A stretch of 64,000 nt of DNA from JAHEFT01 sp963766195 (GTDB taxonomy: Bacteria; Pseudomonadota; Gammaproteobacteria; Xanthomonadales; SZUA-36): NCBI GenBank assembly GCA_963766195.1, contig CAVXYY010000001.1, positions 186,001 through 250,000 on the forward strand, given 5' to 3'. The notes under the pieces were generated by a model, which did no database searches, was not told where the DNA came from, and was given only the letters and a program-made list of their open reading frames with translations. The translations under genes and the position numbers were made by a program. This document shows positions 29,519 to 40,906 of the stretch, piece by piece. The stretch's first letter is position 1. Every line of letters begins with the position of its first letter.

Positions 29519-30837
29519 ATGAAGAAAGCACCTGCGGGCAGTTCACGCCTGACGGCACTGAAGATACTCGCAAGTGTATTGGACTCCGGATCCAATCTCA
29601 GCGACGCCGAACCGGAGAATCTGCCGGATGACGCCAGGGACCGGGCCTTTGCGCGCCACCTGGCCTACGGAGTCCTGCGTTGGCTGACTGCGCTGGAATG
29701 GCTGGCGGACCGGTTGCTGAAAAAGCCGCTGAGGCAAAAAGACCAGGATATCTACCGCCTGATCCTGATCGGGCTGTTCCAGTTATGGAAAGGTGATGGT
29801 GCGGCCCACGCCTCCATCAATGAAAGCGCGGAGTGCGCCAGGCAGGTGGGTAAACCGTGGGCGGTGTCGGTTATTAATGCCGTATTGCGCCGCTTTCAGC
29901 GTGAACAGGAGGCCTGGGCCGGGAAACTGGCTGGAGCAGGATGACCAGTATGCGCACCCCTCGTGGCTGCTGGAGGCGATCAGGGCCGACTGGCCACAGG
30001 ACTGGCGACAGATCGTCGAAGAAAACAACCGGCCGGGACGGCTCTGGGTTCGTCTTAACCGGCGTTTCGATGCGGAAGAAACCCTCAAGGGTCTGCTGGA
30101 AAAGGGTTTTACGGTGGAGCGTCACGCTGCGGTTGAAGACGCCATCGCCATTAGCCCTGCCGCCTCGGTAAGCGCCCTTCCGGGGTTTGAGCAGGGACGG
30201 TTCTCGGTTCAGGACCCGGCGGCTCAGCTGGCTCCCGGTTTACTGAAACTCGAACCCGGTCAAAGGATCCTTGACGCCTGCGCCGCTCCGGGCGGGAAAA
30301 GCTGCCACATTTTGGAATGGGAACCGTGTGTGCAGTTGACATCGGTTGACCAGAGCCCGTCCCGTCTGGAGCGGATTCAGGAAAACCTGAACCGCCTGGG
30401 TTACGGCGATAGCCTGGCGATCAGGCTGGTTGCGGCAAATGCAGCGGCGCCGGGTGAGTGGTGGGATGAAATCCCTTTCGACCGGATCCTGCTTGACGCA
30501 CCCTGCTCGGCCACTGGTGTCATCCGGCGCCATCCGGAGATCAAATGGCTGAGAACCCCGGAACAAGTGGGAGATGCCGTGAAAACGCAAGGCATTCTGT
30601 TGGAACAAGCTCTGGCCACTGCTGAAACCGGGGGGTATCCTCTTGTATGCAACCTGTTCCATACTCAGCGCTGAAAACAGCAAGCAAATACAGCAGTTTG
30701 TCGAACTTCATCCGGATGCAGAGCTGGTAGAGATCAATGCAACATGGGGACAAAAAACCGACTACGGCCGGCAGATATTGCCCGGTGAACAGGATATGGA
30801 CGGATTTTTCTACGCCAGCCTGCTCAAAAGGGCCTGA
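29519..30837 (+). CDS. rsmB: 16S rRNA m5C967 methyltransferase RsmB (two frame breaks)
   Basis: SAM-dependent methyltransferase for cytosine 967 of 16S rRNA. The NusB-like N-terminal domain has DRAFARHLAYGVLRWLTAL. The catalytic domain has LDACAAPGGKSCHIL (SAM site), FDRILLDAPCSATGVIRRHP and, after a break near 30635, GGILLYATCSILSAEN with the second conserved Cys. Another break is near 29925. It starts three bases after fmt and ends at the TGA at 30835-30837. Length about 438 residues, as usual. Confidence 0.94.
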
Positions 30838-30847
30838 ATCCGCCCGG

Positions 30848-31390
30848 TTGTATTTGCTCGCCGCGTTACTCGCCCTGGCCGGTTGCTCCGATCCCGATGC
30901 GGAAAGCCGGTTTGAAATGACCCGGGTTGAATCAACGTGGACCAATGGCCGCCTGAACGTGATTTCAGAACAAAAACTAACATTGAGCGACGAAGCCCGT
31001 GAAGCGCTGATACATGGAGTCCCGCTCACGCTTGAACTGGATTTGGTGCTCCGGAACACCAGTAATCAGACCCGAATCGGACAGGAAAAGAGCAGCTATG
31101 AAATCCGCTATCTGCCCCTCAGCGACTATTATCAACTTACTTTTCAGGGAAACCGGGGCGGTAAAGACCTTTCCCCGCCTGAGGCATGTCCTGGCAGAGC
31201 TCATCCCGGCTAAACGTATCCGTCGAAACCGGAGTTGTACCCACCGGAGACTATGAACTGCTGGCCAGAATGAGCCTCGATCAGCAGAAAATGCCCCCTC
31301 CGATGAGGCTTGCCGGTACTCCTGTCGGCAAAATGGCACCACGATTCATCCTGGACTTCCTGGCCGCTGCAGATCGATCCGGGGACATGA
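30848..31390 (+). CDS. DUF4390 lipoprotein (two frame breaks)
   Basis: Family commonly placed between rsmB and ntrY; function unknown. A TTG at 30848 would start a short signal sequence ending in the lipobox LALAGCSD, so it is probably a lipoprotein. The core is TWTNGRLNVISEQKLTLSDE, GVPLTLELDLVLRN and YEIRYLPLSDYYQLTF, then, after a break near 31200, RLNVSVETGVVPTGDYELLA. A second break near 31315 gives the expected tail LSAKWHHDSSWTSWPLQIDP and a TGA at 31388-31390 that overlaps the ntrY ATG. The start codon is uncertain. Confidence 0.75.
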
Positions 31391-33637
31391 AGGCAAGCAT
31401 GAATTCCAGGACCCGAAAAAAGGACAGGAAAAGACGCCTGGTGTTCAGGACGATGCCCCTGGTGGCGTTACTGGCGGCCCTGTTTGTGGCCTTGCTGCTG
31501 GTTTCCGGCGCCCAGACAGAATCCGGTGGCACGGGCCTCGATAACGGCTTCATCTGGGTTCTGACGGTGACGGTCCTCGCCCTTGCAGTTCTTTTCTGGA
31601 GCATCGGGTACCGACTCGTTGGCCCTGGTGAAAAACGTTCGAAATGGTGTGCCCGGCGCTCTTCTTTCGGCCCGCTGGGTGCGAAACTTCATCGCGTTGT
31701 CGTTGCCTCCCGCGCTGATCGTCTTTTTCTTCTCTGCATGGTTTCTGACCAGCACGATCGACAGCTGGTTTGACGTTCGCGTGGAAACGGCGCTGGAAGA
31801 CTCGCTGCGGCTTGGCCAGCAATTTCTGGATACCCGGACCCTGGAAGTCAGGAACCAACTCAGGGATACCGCCGGCGACCTGTCAAATTTGCAGGAGGAT
31901 GGAGAAAGTCTCAGGCAGGCTCTTTTGTCCCGGGTTCGCTCGGCCGGCCCCACGGAACTTTCCGTGCTGGAAACCGGCGGCACCCTGGTCGCCACTGCCC
32001 AGATCAACGCCCTGACGGGTTTGCCGGAGCGGCCCGGTGACTTCGCCATCATGCAGGCGACCGAGCAGGGTGAATACGCCGCGGCCGAGCCAACTGCTGA
32101 TGGCGGCCTGCAGATTCGGGTTATTCTGTTGATGCCTGCGGCCTACCCCGGCAGTTCCGCACGATTCCTGCAGGCCATTTATCCCTTGCCACCGGATATC
32201 ACGACACTGGCCGGATCGATTGAACAGGAATATTACCGTTACCAGAATGTCAGTTACCTGAGGCAGTCCCTTAAACAAAGTTTCCTGCTGGTGCTGTCGC
32301 TGGTCCTGCTGCTGACTATCCTGCTGGCGATCCTGGCGGCTCTGCATGCCGCCCGGCGGATGGTTGCACCCCTTTCGTCATTATCTTCGGCAACCCGGGA
32401 AGTGGCCGCCGGCGATTTCGGCAAGGAGGTTGCCTTCGGCCAACGTGATGAAATTGGCTTCCTCGTGGAGTCATTCAACCAGATGACCCAGGCCCTCAAA
32501 ACCGCCAGCCATGAAGCGGAGGAAAGCCGCGCCGAACTTGCAGGCCCAGGGAGAATACCTGGAAGCGGTTCTCGGCAATCTTTCTTCCGGCGTTCTGACA
32601 CTGGATGAAAATAACCGGATCGTTACCACCAACGCCGCCTGCAAGCAGATCCTGGGACTGCCGGATCGGCATAGATGACACACTGGCCAGGATGCGGATC
32701 CCGGTAGCGAGCCGCTGGAGCGCGTATCAAGATACGCTCCGTTCCTGACCCCGTTCATTTCGGCAATTGAGCACCAGGTAAGCCGCGGGCGGCACGAATG
32801 GCAACAGGAAATAAAGATCGATCGTCCCGGATCACCGCTGGTCCTGTTGATGCGGGGTTCGCGGCTGCCGTTGATCACGCTCCTTAACGACAAGCCCAAC
32901 TATCGGCACCGTCGTTGTTTTCGATGACATTACGATTTTGAACCAGGCGCAAAGAGATGCTGCATGGTCGGAGGTGGCCCGGCGGCTCGCACACGAAGTC
33001 AAAAACCCCCTGACGCCAATCCGCCTCGCTGCCGAGCGCCTGCGCATGAAACTCGCCGGCAAGCTGGAACCCGGTGACAGCGACTATACTGGACAAGGCC
33101 TCCAGCACTATTGTGTCCCAGGTCGAGGCGTTGCGAAAACTGGTCGATGCTTTTGGCGATTATGCCCAGGAACCGAAACTCAGCCTCGAGCACATACGGC
33201 TGGATGAGTTGATCCGGGAAGTTGTAGCGCTGTATCAGCAAGGCGATTCCGGCCTGGATTTCGACCTCGGTCTTTGCGCAGGACCCGACGGCCTGGCCGC
33301 CGACAGCGGCCGCCTGCGGCAATTGCTTCACAACCTGATCCGGAATGCCAGGGAAGCAGGGGCGGGGAAAACCATTGTCGTCTCCATCCAGACCCGGATT
33401 CTCGACCAGGACGGCCTACCGCGATTGAATCTCCAGCTTTGGGACAATGGCCCCGGATTTCCGGACATGGTGCTGGAAAAACCGTTCGAGCCGTATATCA
33501 GCAACAAGGGCCGGGGAAGCGGCCTGGGTCTGGCCATTTGCCGGAAAATAATATCCGAGCACAATGGCAACATCTCGATTGCAAACCGGCCGGAAGGCGG
33601 CGCACAAATCGATATCGATTTTCCGCTGATTTCCTAG
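31387..33637 (+). CDS. ntrY: NtrY-like sensor histidine kinase (several frame breaks)
   Basis: Membrane sensor kinase that pairs with NtrX. The ATG at 31387 overlaps the DUF4390 stop (ATGA). An N-terminal membrane region (LVALLAALFVALLLVSGAQ and more) leads to a large periplasmic part and another helix (LLVLSLVLLLTILLAILAAL). A HAMP-like segment (RRMVAPLSSLSSATREVAAG), a PAS-like segment (YLEAVLGNLSSGVLTLDENN), the H-box VARRLAHEVKNPLTPIRLAA, the N-box LLHNLIRNAREAG and G-boxes DNGPGFP and GRGSGLGLAICRKI follow. Breaks are near 31600, 32535, 32680, 32890 and 33085. All phosphotransfer residues are present. Confidence 0.88.
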
Positions 33638-33716
33638 GCATTTCGCCTTTCTTTGGAGTAAGCTGTTGCGCCAAAGCAACAGACATTGATGATCCAATGG
33701 CGTTGAAAGGCCCCAG

Positions 33717-35085
33717 ATGAACCAGGCACATATACTCGTCGTTGACGACGAACCGGATATCCGTGAACTCGTGCGCGACATTCTGGAAGACGAGGGTTAT
33801 AAGGTAACCGTTGCAGAGAACGGTCAGACTGCGCGCAAGAGCTTCGCCAGTCATTCACCCGACCTCGTCTTGCTCGACATCTGGATGCCGGATGTCGACG
33901 GCATCACGCTGCTCAAAGAATGGTCCTCGGCGGGCGGACTGGAGATGCCCGGTAGTGGTCATGTCGGGACACGGCTCGGTGGAAACCGCCATTGAAGCCA
34001 CCCGCCTGGGAGCGCATGACTTCGTGCAAAAGCCCATTTCACTCGCCAGGCTTCTGTCCATTGTCAGCCAGGCGCTGGAATCCGGCCGAAAAACCGCACG
34101 CCTCCAGCCACCCGCGACGCCCGTGATTATCGAACCGATTGGCAGCAGCGCATTGATGCAGGTACTCCGAAACAAGTCGGAACAGGCTGCCCAACACGAC
34201 CTTCCCGTTTTGATCACCGGGGAAAAAGGCAGCGGCCGGGAAAACCTCGCCCGTTTCATACACGGGCAGAGCAAGCGTGCGGGCGAATTCGTCACGATGG
34301 ATCATTGTGAACTGACCCAGGAAAACGTTCATTCCTACCTGCTCGGGAGTGACGATCCCACCGGCAGTATCCAGTCCGGCGGTTGTTTGCAAGGGCAAAT
34401 CATGGAACATTGTTCATTCCGGACCTGCAGGAAATTCCCGACGAGGCCCTGAAAATCATCGTCCAGATCCTGCAGGGCGAACGCGGTTCAAAAAACCAGG
34501 ACGTTCGCCTGATCGCCACCGCAGGGATGAACATTCTGGAACGTGCGAGCAACGACAGTGCGCTGCAACAATTGTATTACCGGCTCAACGTGCTGCCGTT
34601 GCAGATTCCACCGCTTGCGGGAACGGCCCGATGATGTGCCCGAACTGGTGCGTTTTTATGCCGAAACGTTTCCCAACAGCGAGAACCTTCCGTACCGGCC
34701 GTTCTCTGTTGCCGCGCAAAACCGCCTGCGAAACCACAGCTGGCCGGGAAATATCCGGGAATTACGCAACCTGGTGCAGCGGCTGCTGGTATTGGGTGGC
34801 GACGGTGAAGTTTCCCTGGGCGAAGTGGAAGAAGCCTTACTGCAAAGCCCCAGTGAACCGATCAGCGGTTCTTCGGACCACCCGGAGTTCTTTGATCTGC
34901 CTTTGCGCGAAGCGCGGGAAAAGTTCGAGCGCGAGTACCTGGTATTCAAGTTGAAGGAGGCGGGAGGCAGCGTTGGCAAGCTGGCTGAGTCCGTCGGCAT
35001 GGAGAGAACCCACCTGTACCGGAAACTCAGGGCCCTCGGCGTGGATTCCCGGGGCACCGTGGCATCCGTTGAGACCAAGAAATGA
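33717..35085 (+). CDS. ntrX: NtrX-like response regulator with degenerate AAA+ domain (frame breaks)
   Basis: Partner of NtrY. The receiver domain is normal: ILVVDDEPDIRELVRDILED, phospho-acceptor Asp in LVLLDIWMPDVDGIT, then VVVMSGHGSVETAIEATRLG and the QKP lysine. The central domain follows the NtrC fold but its motifs are changed: Walker A reads GEKGSGRENL, the GAFTGA loop is replaced by a stretch containing DDPTGSIQSG, and Walker B reads GTLFIPDL. YYRLNVLPLQIPPL and the Fis-like HTH (GGSVGKLAESVGMERTHLYR) remain. Breaks near 33950, 34380 and 34615 do not cover these motifs fully; the 34380 break is next to the loop. The stop overlaps trkA (ATGA). Confidence 0.88.
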
Positions 35086-36458
35086 AAATTGTCATCCTCG
35101 GAGCCGGCCAGGTCGGCTCAACAGTCGCCAATAGCCTGTCCAGTGAAGAAAACGATATCACGGTCGTCGATACCAACGCCCGGCATCTGAAGGAACTCCA
35201 GGACCGCCTGGATATCCGGGGCGTGATTGGCCACGCGTCCCATCCGACGGTACTGGTGAGAGCCGGAATTGAAGATGCCGACATGATCATCGCGGTGACC
35301 AGCAGTGACGAAGTCAATATGACCGCCTGCCAGGTAGCCTATACGCTATATAAAACGCCAACCCGGATTGCCCGGATCCGGTCTTCAGACTACATCGATA
35401 ACCCAAGACTGTTCGAGCGCGAACATTGTCCGGTCGATGTACTGATCAGCCCCGAAACGCTGGTGACCCAGTACATCGCTCGGCTCATCGAGTACCCCGG
35501 CGCCCTGCAGGTCCTGGACTTTGCAGACGGACGCGCCCAATTGGTTGCCACGCGGGCTTACGCCGGCGGTCCGTTGGTGGGTCAGCGGCTGCATACGCTG
35601 CGCCAGCATTTGCCGGCCGGTGAGGAGGCGCGCGTTGCTGCGATTTACCGGCAGGATAAGACCATCATTCCGGATGGACTCACGGTAATCGCTGAAAACG
35701 ACATCGTTTTTTTCCTCGCCGCAACCCGCAACATCCGGACGATGATGAAAGAACTGCGGCCCATGGATAATCCGGTCCGCCGTATCATTCTCGCCGGAGG
35801 GGGCAATATCGGCAGCAACCTTGCCCGGCAACTCGAACGCAACCACCACGTAAAAATCATCGAACGCGATCCCGTAAGGGCCGAGGCCATTGCCGAGTAC
35901 CTGGAGAAGGCCATCGTGCTCGTGGGCGACTGTGCCGATGAAGAACTGCTGCGTGAAGAGGCCATTGAAACGACAGATGTCTATTGTGTTTTAACCAACG
36001 ATGACGAAGCCAATATCCTGTCCTCGATGCTGGCCAAGCGGATGGGCGCTGAAAAAGTGATCGCCATTATCAACAGGCCATCCTACGTCGACCTGGTTGA
36101 ATCCAGCTCAATCGATATCGCCGTATCACCCCAGCAAATCACCATCGGTGCGCTGCTGACGCATATCCGGCGAGGCAACATGGTTCGCATCCATTCCCTG
36201 CGCCGCGGCGCCGCTGAAGCGATCGAGGCCGTGGCGCTCGGTGACAAGCGCAGTTCCAGAGTGGTTGGCAGGGCCATCGAAGATATCAACCTTCCGGCCG
36301 GAACCACGATTCCCGCTGTCGTTCGCGGTGATGATGTGATTATCGCGCATCATGACACCATCATCCTCGAGAACGATCACGTGATCCTGTTCGTTCCTGA
36401 CAAACGTCAGATCGCCGCCGTGGAGCGGCTTTTCCAGGTTGGCGCCATTTTCATCTGA
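35082..36458 (+). CDS. trkA: Trk potassium uptake regulator TrkA
   Basis: Cytosolic NAD(H)/ATP-binding ring protein that gates the TrkH potassium channel. 458 residues with two tandem RCK units: MKIVILGAGQVGSTVANSLS at the first Rossmann loop, and RIILAGGGNIGSNLARQLE at the second near residue 233, each followed by a TrkA_C domain (TTIPAVVRGDDVIIAHHDT in the last). Frame intact. Its ATG overlaps the ntrX stop and trkH starts seven bases after its end, so ntrYX and trkAH are probably expressed together. Confidence 0.96.
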   Translation: MKIVILGAGQVGSTVANSLSSEENDITVVDTNARHLKELQDRLDIRGVIGHASHPTVLVRAGIEDADMIIAVTSSDEVNMTACQVAYTLYKTPTRIARIRSSDYIDNPRLFEREHCPVDVLISPETLVTQYIARLIEYPGALQVLDFADGRAQLVATRAYAGGPLVGQRLHTLRQHLPAGEEARVAAIYRQDKTIIPDGLTVIAENDIVFFLAATRNIRTMMKELRPMDNPVRRIILAGGGNIGSNLARQLERNHHVKIIERDPVRAEAIAEYLEKAIVLVGDCADEELLREEAIETTDVYCVLTNDDEANILSSMLAKRMGAEKVIAIINRPSYVDLVESSSIDIAVSPQQITIGALLTHIRRGNMVRIHSLRRGAAEAIEAVALGDKRSSRVVGRAIEDINLPAGTTIPAVVRGDDVIIAHHDTIILENDHVILFVPDKRQIAAVERLFQVGAIFI

Positions 36459-36465
36459 GGACGCC

Positions 36466-37917
36466 ATGGGTTTTTCCGCCGTTCAAAGGGTCATTGGCTT
36501 CCTGATCGCGGGATCCAGCCTGATGATGCTGCCTCCCATCCTTGTATCCCTGTTCTATTCGGATGGTTCAACCGCCCTGTTCCTGATCAGCGCAGCAATA
36601 CTGCTGGCGTTGGGACTGGCCATCTACTTTCCGGTACGCAACGCAAAAAAAGAGTTGCGCCTGCGCGATGGTTTCATGATCGTGGTTGGCGCATGGCTGA
36701 CCCTGGTTCTGGTCGGCGCCCTGCCATTCGTGCTGCTGACCTCGCCGGAGCTTGGTTATGTGGATGCGGTGTTTGAATCGATGTCGGGATTGACCACTAC
36801 CGGCGCGACCATCATCACCAATATCGACGCCCTGCCCAGGGCGGTGCTTTACTACCGCCAGCAACTCCAGTGGCTGGGTGGCATGGGCATTATTGTCCTT
36901 GCGGTGGCCATTCTCCCGATGCTGAGAGTCGGTGGCATGCAGCTTTACCGGGCTGAAACCCCCGGGCCGATGAAAGACGCGAAGTTGACGCCCCGGATTA
37001 CCGAGACGGCCAAGGCGTTGTGGCTGATCTATGTTGGCATTACGGTGACCTGCATATTTGCTTACTGGCTGGCAGGAATGAAACTGTTCGACGCTGTCGG
37101 ACACGCATTCAGCACCGTAGCCATCGGGGGGTTTTCAACACATGACGACAGCCTGGCGTTCTGGAACAACCCGACGGTTGAAATTGTCGCGGGTTTTTTC
37201 ATGATCGTGGCCGGAATCAATTTCGCCCTCCACTTCACCGCGTGGCGCCGCGCCAGCATACAGCCCTACTTCATGGATCCGGAACTCAAGGTCTATGCCT
37301 TGCTGTTGTTCGTGTTCGCGCTCATCGCGAGTTTTGCCCTCTATTTCACCGGCACCTATGACACCCTTGCGGATTCATTCCGTTATGGCGCGTTCCAGGT
37401 TATTTCAGCCATGACGACCACGGGTTTTACCACGGCGCCTTTTTACGCCTGGGGAAGTTTTTTACCGGTATTCCTGATATTGCTGGCATTTATCGGCGGC
37501 TGCGCGGGCAGCACGGCGGGCGGGATGAAAGTCATCCGTGTCATTCTGCTGTACCGCCAGTCCATCCGCGAGGTTCAGCGCCTGATCCACCCGCACGCCA
37601 TCATCCCGGTGAAGATTGGCGGACAGAGAACTTCAGATACCGTCATCAGCGCCGTGTGGGGGTTTTTCTTCCTGTATATCGCCAGTTTCGCGATTATGAC
37701 CATCTTGCTTACGGCGACCGGCGTGGACGAGGAGACCGCGTATTCAGCGGTGGGGGCGTGCCTTACCAACCTGGGACCTGCGCTGGGTGAGGCCGGCCCG
37801 AACTACGCGGGACTGAATGATACCGCCAAGGTAATACTGAGCGTGGCCATGCTGCTTGGACGGCTCGAGATTTACACGCTGTTGGTTCTGCTCACGCCGG
37901 CTTTCTGGCGCGACTGA
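36466..37917 (+). CDS. trkH: Trk potassium channel subunit TrkH
   Basis: Inner-membrane potassium channel of the SKT superfamily. The ATG at 36466 follows TGAGGACGCC and gives MGFSAVQRVIGFLIAG. About ten hydrophobic segments are seen. The four P-loop filters are visible: SGLTTTGATIITN, STVAIGGFSTHD, SAMTTTGFTTAPF and ACLTNLGPALGEAGPNYAGL. 483 residues, frame intact. It works with TrkA directly upstream. Confidence 0.96.
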   Translation: MGFSAVQRVIGFLIAGSSLMMLPPILVSLFYSDGSTALFLISAAILLALGLAIYFPVRNAKKELRLRDGFMIVVGAWLTLVLVGALPFVLLTSPELGYVDAVFESMSGLTTTGATIITNIDALPRAVLYYRQQLQWLGGMGIIVLAVAILPMLRVGGMQLYRAETPGPMKDAKLTPRITETAKALWLIYVGITVTCIFAYWLAGMKLFDAVGHAFSTVAIGGFSTHDDSLAFWNNPTVEIVAGFFMIVAGINFALHFTAWRRASIQPYFMDPELKVYALLLFVFALIASFALYFTGTYDTLADSFRYGAFQVISAMTTTGFTTAPFYAWGSFLPVFLILLAFIGGCAGSTAGGMKVIRVILLYRQSIREVQRLIHPHAIIPVKIGGQRTSDTVISAVWGFFFLYIASFAIMTILLTATGVDEETAYSAVGACLTNLGPALGEAGPNYAGLNDTAKVILSVAMLLGRLEIYTLLVLLTPAFWRD

Positions 37918-37942
37918 TATCCGGCGAAGGCGACAGAAAGCC

Positions 37943-38393
37943 ATGATTGCATTACTTCAGAGAGTTTCCGAAGCAAAGGTCAGCGTTGACGGAAAAACCA
38001 CCGGGGCAATTTCCCGCGGCATTCTCGCACTGATCGGGTGTCGAGCGGGGTGACACGGAACACCAGGCCCAGCGTTTATTGCAGCGGGTGCTGGCATACC
38101 GGATTTTTCCGGACGAGGCCGGCAGGATGAACCTTGACCTGGCGCAGGCAGGGGGAAGCCTGTTGCTGGTGCCTCAATTCACGCTGGCGGCGGACACCAA
38201 CAGCGGTAATCGCCCCAGCTTTACTCCAGCCGCTCCCCCGGCCGAAGGTGAACGCCTGTTCAAATACCTGGTCACGCTGGCGGAACAGGCCCTGGGTGTT
38301 GTGCAGACCGGTGTATTCGGGGCGGACATGAAAGTCCATCTCGTTAACGACGGGCCGGTCACGTTTTGGCTTCAGGTCCCGCCGGCCGACTGA
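37943..38393 (+). CDS. dtd: D-aminoacyl-tRNA deacylase Dtd (one frame break)
   Basis: Removes D-amino acids, such as D-tyrosine, wrongly loaded on tRNA. It starts MIALLQRVSEAKVSVDGK, breaks frame near 38040 in the GVERGDTEHQAQ region, and continues with VLAYRIFPDEAGRMNLDLAQ. The two active-site motifs are slightly altered: LVPQFTLAADTNSGNRPSF for the usual SQFTL, and NDGPVTFWLQVPPAD for NxGPVTF. Length about 150 residues. It is convergent with ntrC. Confidence 0.9.
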
Positions 38394-38409
38394 TTTTGCA
38401 CGCAGGTCT

Positions 38410-39812
38410 TCACTTTGACCTTCGGCTTCGAATTTTTGCAGCTTCCGGGTCAGGGTATTGCGGCCCAGGCCCAGCAATTCAGCCGCCTTCTGCCTTTGCC
38501 CGCCGGTCCGGTCCAGGGCGCAGCCAATCAATACACGTTCCAGATCTGCCTGGGCGCGATCGAGAATACCGGTTCCACCGCTTGCCAGCTCCTTGCCGGC
38601 CCATCGGCGCAGAGACTCAACCCAGGCCTTGTCATCGCTTTCCTGCGTGCCGGCGCCAAGCATCTCGGCAGGCAGATCATCCGGGAAAATCTGGTCGCCA
38701 GGGGCCATGACACACAGCTGACGGCACAGGTTGAGTAGCTGCCTGACGTTACCCGGCCAGCTGTAACCTTCCAGGATCCTGATGGTTTCCGGCCGCAGGC
38801 GTTTCTCCTCCAGGCCCAGTTCGTTGGAAACCTGGCTGAGAAACCTTTGCGCGAGCATGGAAATGTCGGCGGTGCGCTCCCGCAGTGGCGGCAGATGCTA
38901 TGTGGATAACATTGAGCCGGTGATAGAGGTCTTCCCGGAAGCTGCCCGCCCGGACTTTTTCCTCCAGGTCCTGGTGGGTCGCCGTGATGACCCTTGCATC
39001 CGCGCGAAGCAGGTCCCTGCCACCGACCCGGTAATAATCCCCCTCTGCCAGAACCCTCAGCAAGCGGGTCTGCAAGGCAATCGGCATATCCCCTATTTCG
39101 TCGAGGAACAGCGTCCCGCCTGCGGCTTCTTCAAATCGTCCGATTCTGCGGGAATGGGCGCCGGTAAAAGCACCTTTTTCATGCCCGAAAAGTTCGGATT
39201 CAAGCAATTCCGCCGGGATCGCGGCGCTATTGATGGCCACGAACGGCGCATCCGCCCTGGGGCTGTGCTGGTGAAGAACCCGCGCCACTACCTCTTTGCC
39301 ACTGCCGGTTTCGCCGGTAATCAGCACGCTGATATCGGAGCGTGACAGCCGGCCGATTGTGCGAAAAACTTCCTGCATCGCCTGTGATTCGCCCAGTAAC
39401 TGTCCACCGGGTGATCCGGCGTTGCTTTTCGGCCTGGCCTTTCCCGTTGCAAGCGCGCGCTCGATTACCGAAACAACCTGTTCCAGGTCGAAAGGCTTGG
39501 GCAGGTATTCGAAAACGCCTTTTTGATATGCGTTGACGGCCTGATCCAGGTCGGAAAACGCTGTCATCGCGATGACCGGGCAATCCAGCGTGAGCCTTTC
39601 GAGTGTGTCCACGACACTCAGGCCGTCGGCGTCAGGCATCCGGATGTCGGTCAGGATCAGCTCCCGGGCTGCCGGTTTCCAGCGCCTCTTTGACCGATTG
39701 AACCGTTTTCGAAGCACCTGACACCGTAGCCTTTGCGTTGCAATGCCCGCTTCAGGACAAAACGGATCGCCTCGTCATCGTCGACTACCCAGATATCAAA
39801 CTGATCGTTCAA
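38410..39812 (-). CDS. ntrC: Nitrogen regulator NtrC (GlnG), sigma-54 activator (frame breaks)
   Basis: Response regulator that, when phosphorylated by NtrB, activates sigma-54 promoters under nitrogen limitation. The start is probably the TTG at 39812 (LNDQFDIWVVDDDEAIRFVL). Phospho-Asp in LILTDIRMPDADGLS. The AAA+ domain is canonical: GETGSGKEVVARVLH, ESELFGHEKGAFTGAHSRR and GGTLFLDEIGDMP. The HTH is QKAAELLGLGRNTLTRKLQK. Frame breaks lie near 39750, 39670, 38895 and 38430; after the last, the most likely stop is at 38412-38410, just short of dtd. ntrB lies 21 bases upstream. Confidence 0.92.
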
Positions 39813-39833
39813 TGTGTTTCACCCGCACCGTGT

Positions 39834-40868
39834 TCAGCATTTACGATGACCGAATGGCAAATAAAGGCTGAACTGGCTGCCCTGTTCCAGCGCTTCGAAA
39901 GTCAGTAGACCGCCGTGCGCAGAGGCAATCTGCTGGGAAAGCGCCAGGCCGAGGCCGGTTCCGTCCCTGCGCCCGGTCACGAACGGCAAGAAACAGCAGG
40001 GATCTGAGCGACTCGGGTACACCGGCGCCGTTGTCAATAAAATCCAGGCGAATGACGCTGCCCTTTCCGGGATTGCAGTAACGTCGTGCCGTATTCAACA
40101 CGGGTCTTGATCAATACCTGTGAAGCGCCAGCCTGGCAGGCATTGCGCAACAGGTTCAGCATCAGCCGGCGGATGGCCATCCTGTCGCCCTGGATGAAAG
40201 GGATGCTGGGGTCGTAATCACGCTCCACATGCACGGAATCACGAAATTCGGCCATCAACAAGGTCCAGCGCCTCGTCCAGCAGCGGATACAATGCCAGCT
40301 TCCTGGCGGTCCAGTTCCGGCTGCCCAAATCGCTGGATCAGCTCGTCGATGCGATCTGATTCTCTCATGATCAATCGCGCCAGGGTCGAAAGTTCGCCGT
40401 CTTCCAGTTCTTCCGCCAGCATTTGAGCCGCGCCGCGGATGCCACCCAGCGGGTTTCGGACCTCGTGCCCCAGGTTTCTGCTCAGCAACTCAAGCATACC
40501 GGTCTGTAGCTTCGCGCTGCTGCAAACGCAGCCGCATCTTTTCCCATTCGAGATCATGAAATTCCAGCAACACATTTCCGTCTTCCGTGGATTGAATGGT
40601 GCAATCGAACAGGCCGGCCGGAAATTTCAGCTCGTGCAGTCGAGTGCTTTGCCGTGCCTTCGGGTAGAGACCTCACAGCTTCCTGCAATTCACCGGGGAT
40701 ATCGGTAACCTCAAATAACACCTGTCCATAGGCCCGGTCCCTGCTGATCAGCATGCAGTGTTCCGCCGAACTGTTCATGAACCCGATCCGGCCTGACCGT
40801 TCGATCCTGACCACCCCGGTGTCCAGACGATCCAGCACGCCGATTGCCTGTGCGGAATCAGTATCCAC
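39834..40868 (-). CDS. ntrB: Nitrogen sensor kinase NtrB (GlnL) (many frame breaks)
   Basis: Soluble histidine kinase/phosphatase that controls NtrC and is itself controlled by PII. Probable GTG start at 40868 (VDTDSAQAIGVLDRLDTGVV), with a PAS domain (VRIERSGRIGFMNSSAEHCM). The H-box is SRNLGHEVRNPLGGIRGAAQ, then LIMRESDRIDELIQRF, the N-box MLNLLRNACQAGASQV, DNGAGVPE and the G-box GTGLGLALSQQIASAHGG. It is in pieces, with breaks near 40660, 40525, 40300, 40260, 40075 and 39990. All functional blocks are present and in order between DUF4124 and ntrC. Confidence 0.88.
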
Positions 40869-40906
40869 TTTTGCGGCTGGTTCCAGGGGCCGCTGTTACA
40901 GGCCAC

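Noticed and set aside
38076..38409. NtrC reading that continues across dtd on the opposite strand
   Set aside because: It follows a frame break after the HTH; the sequence beyond has no NtrC similarity and mirrors dtd.
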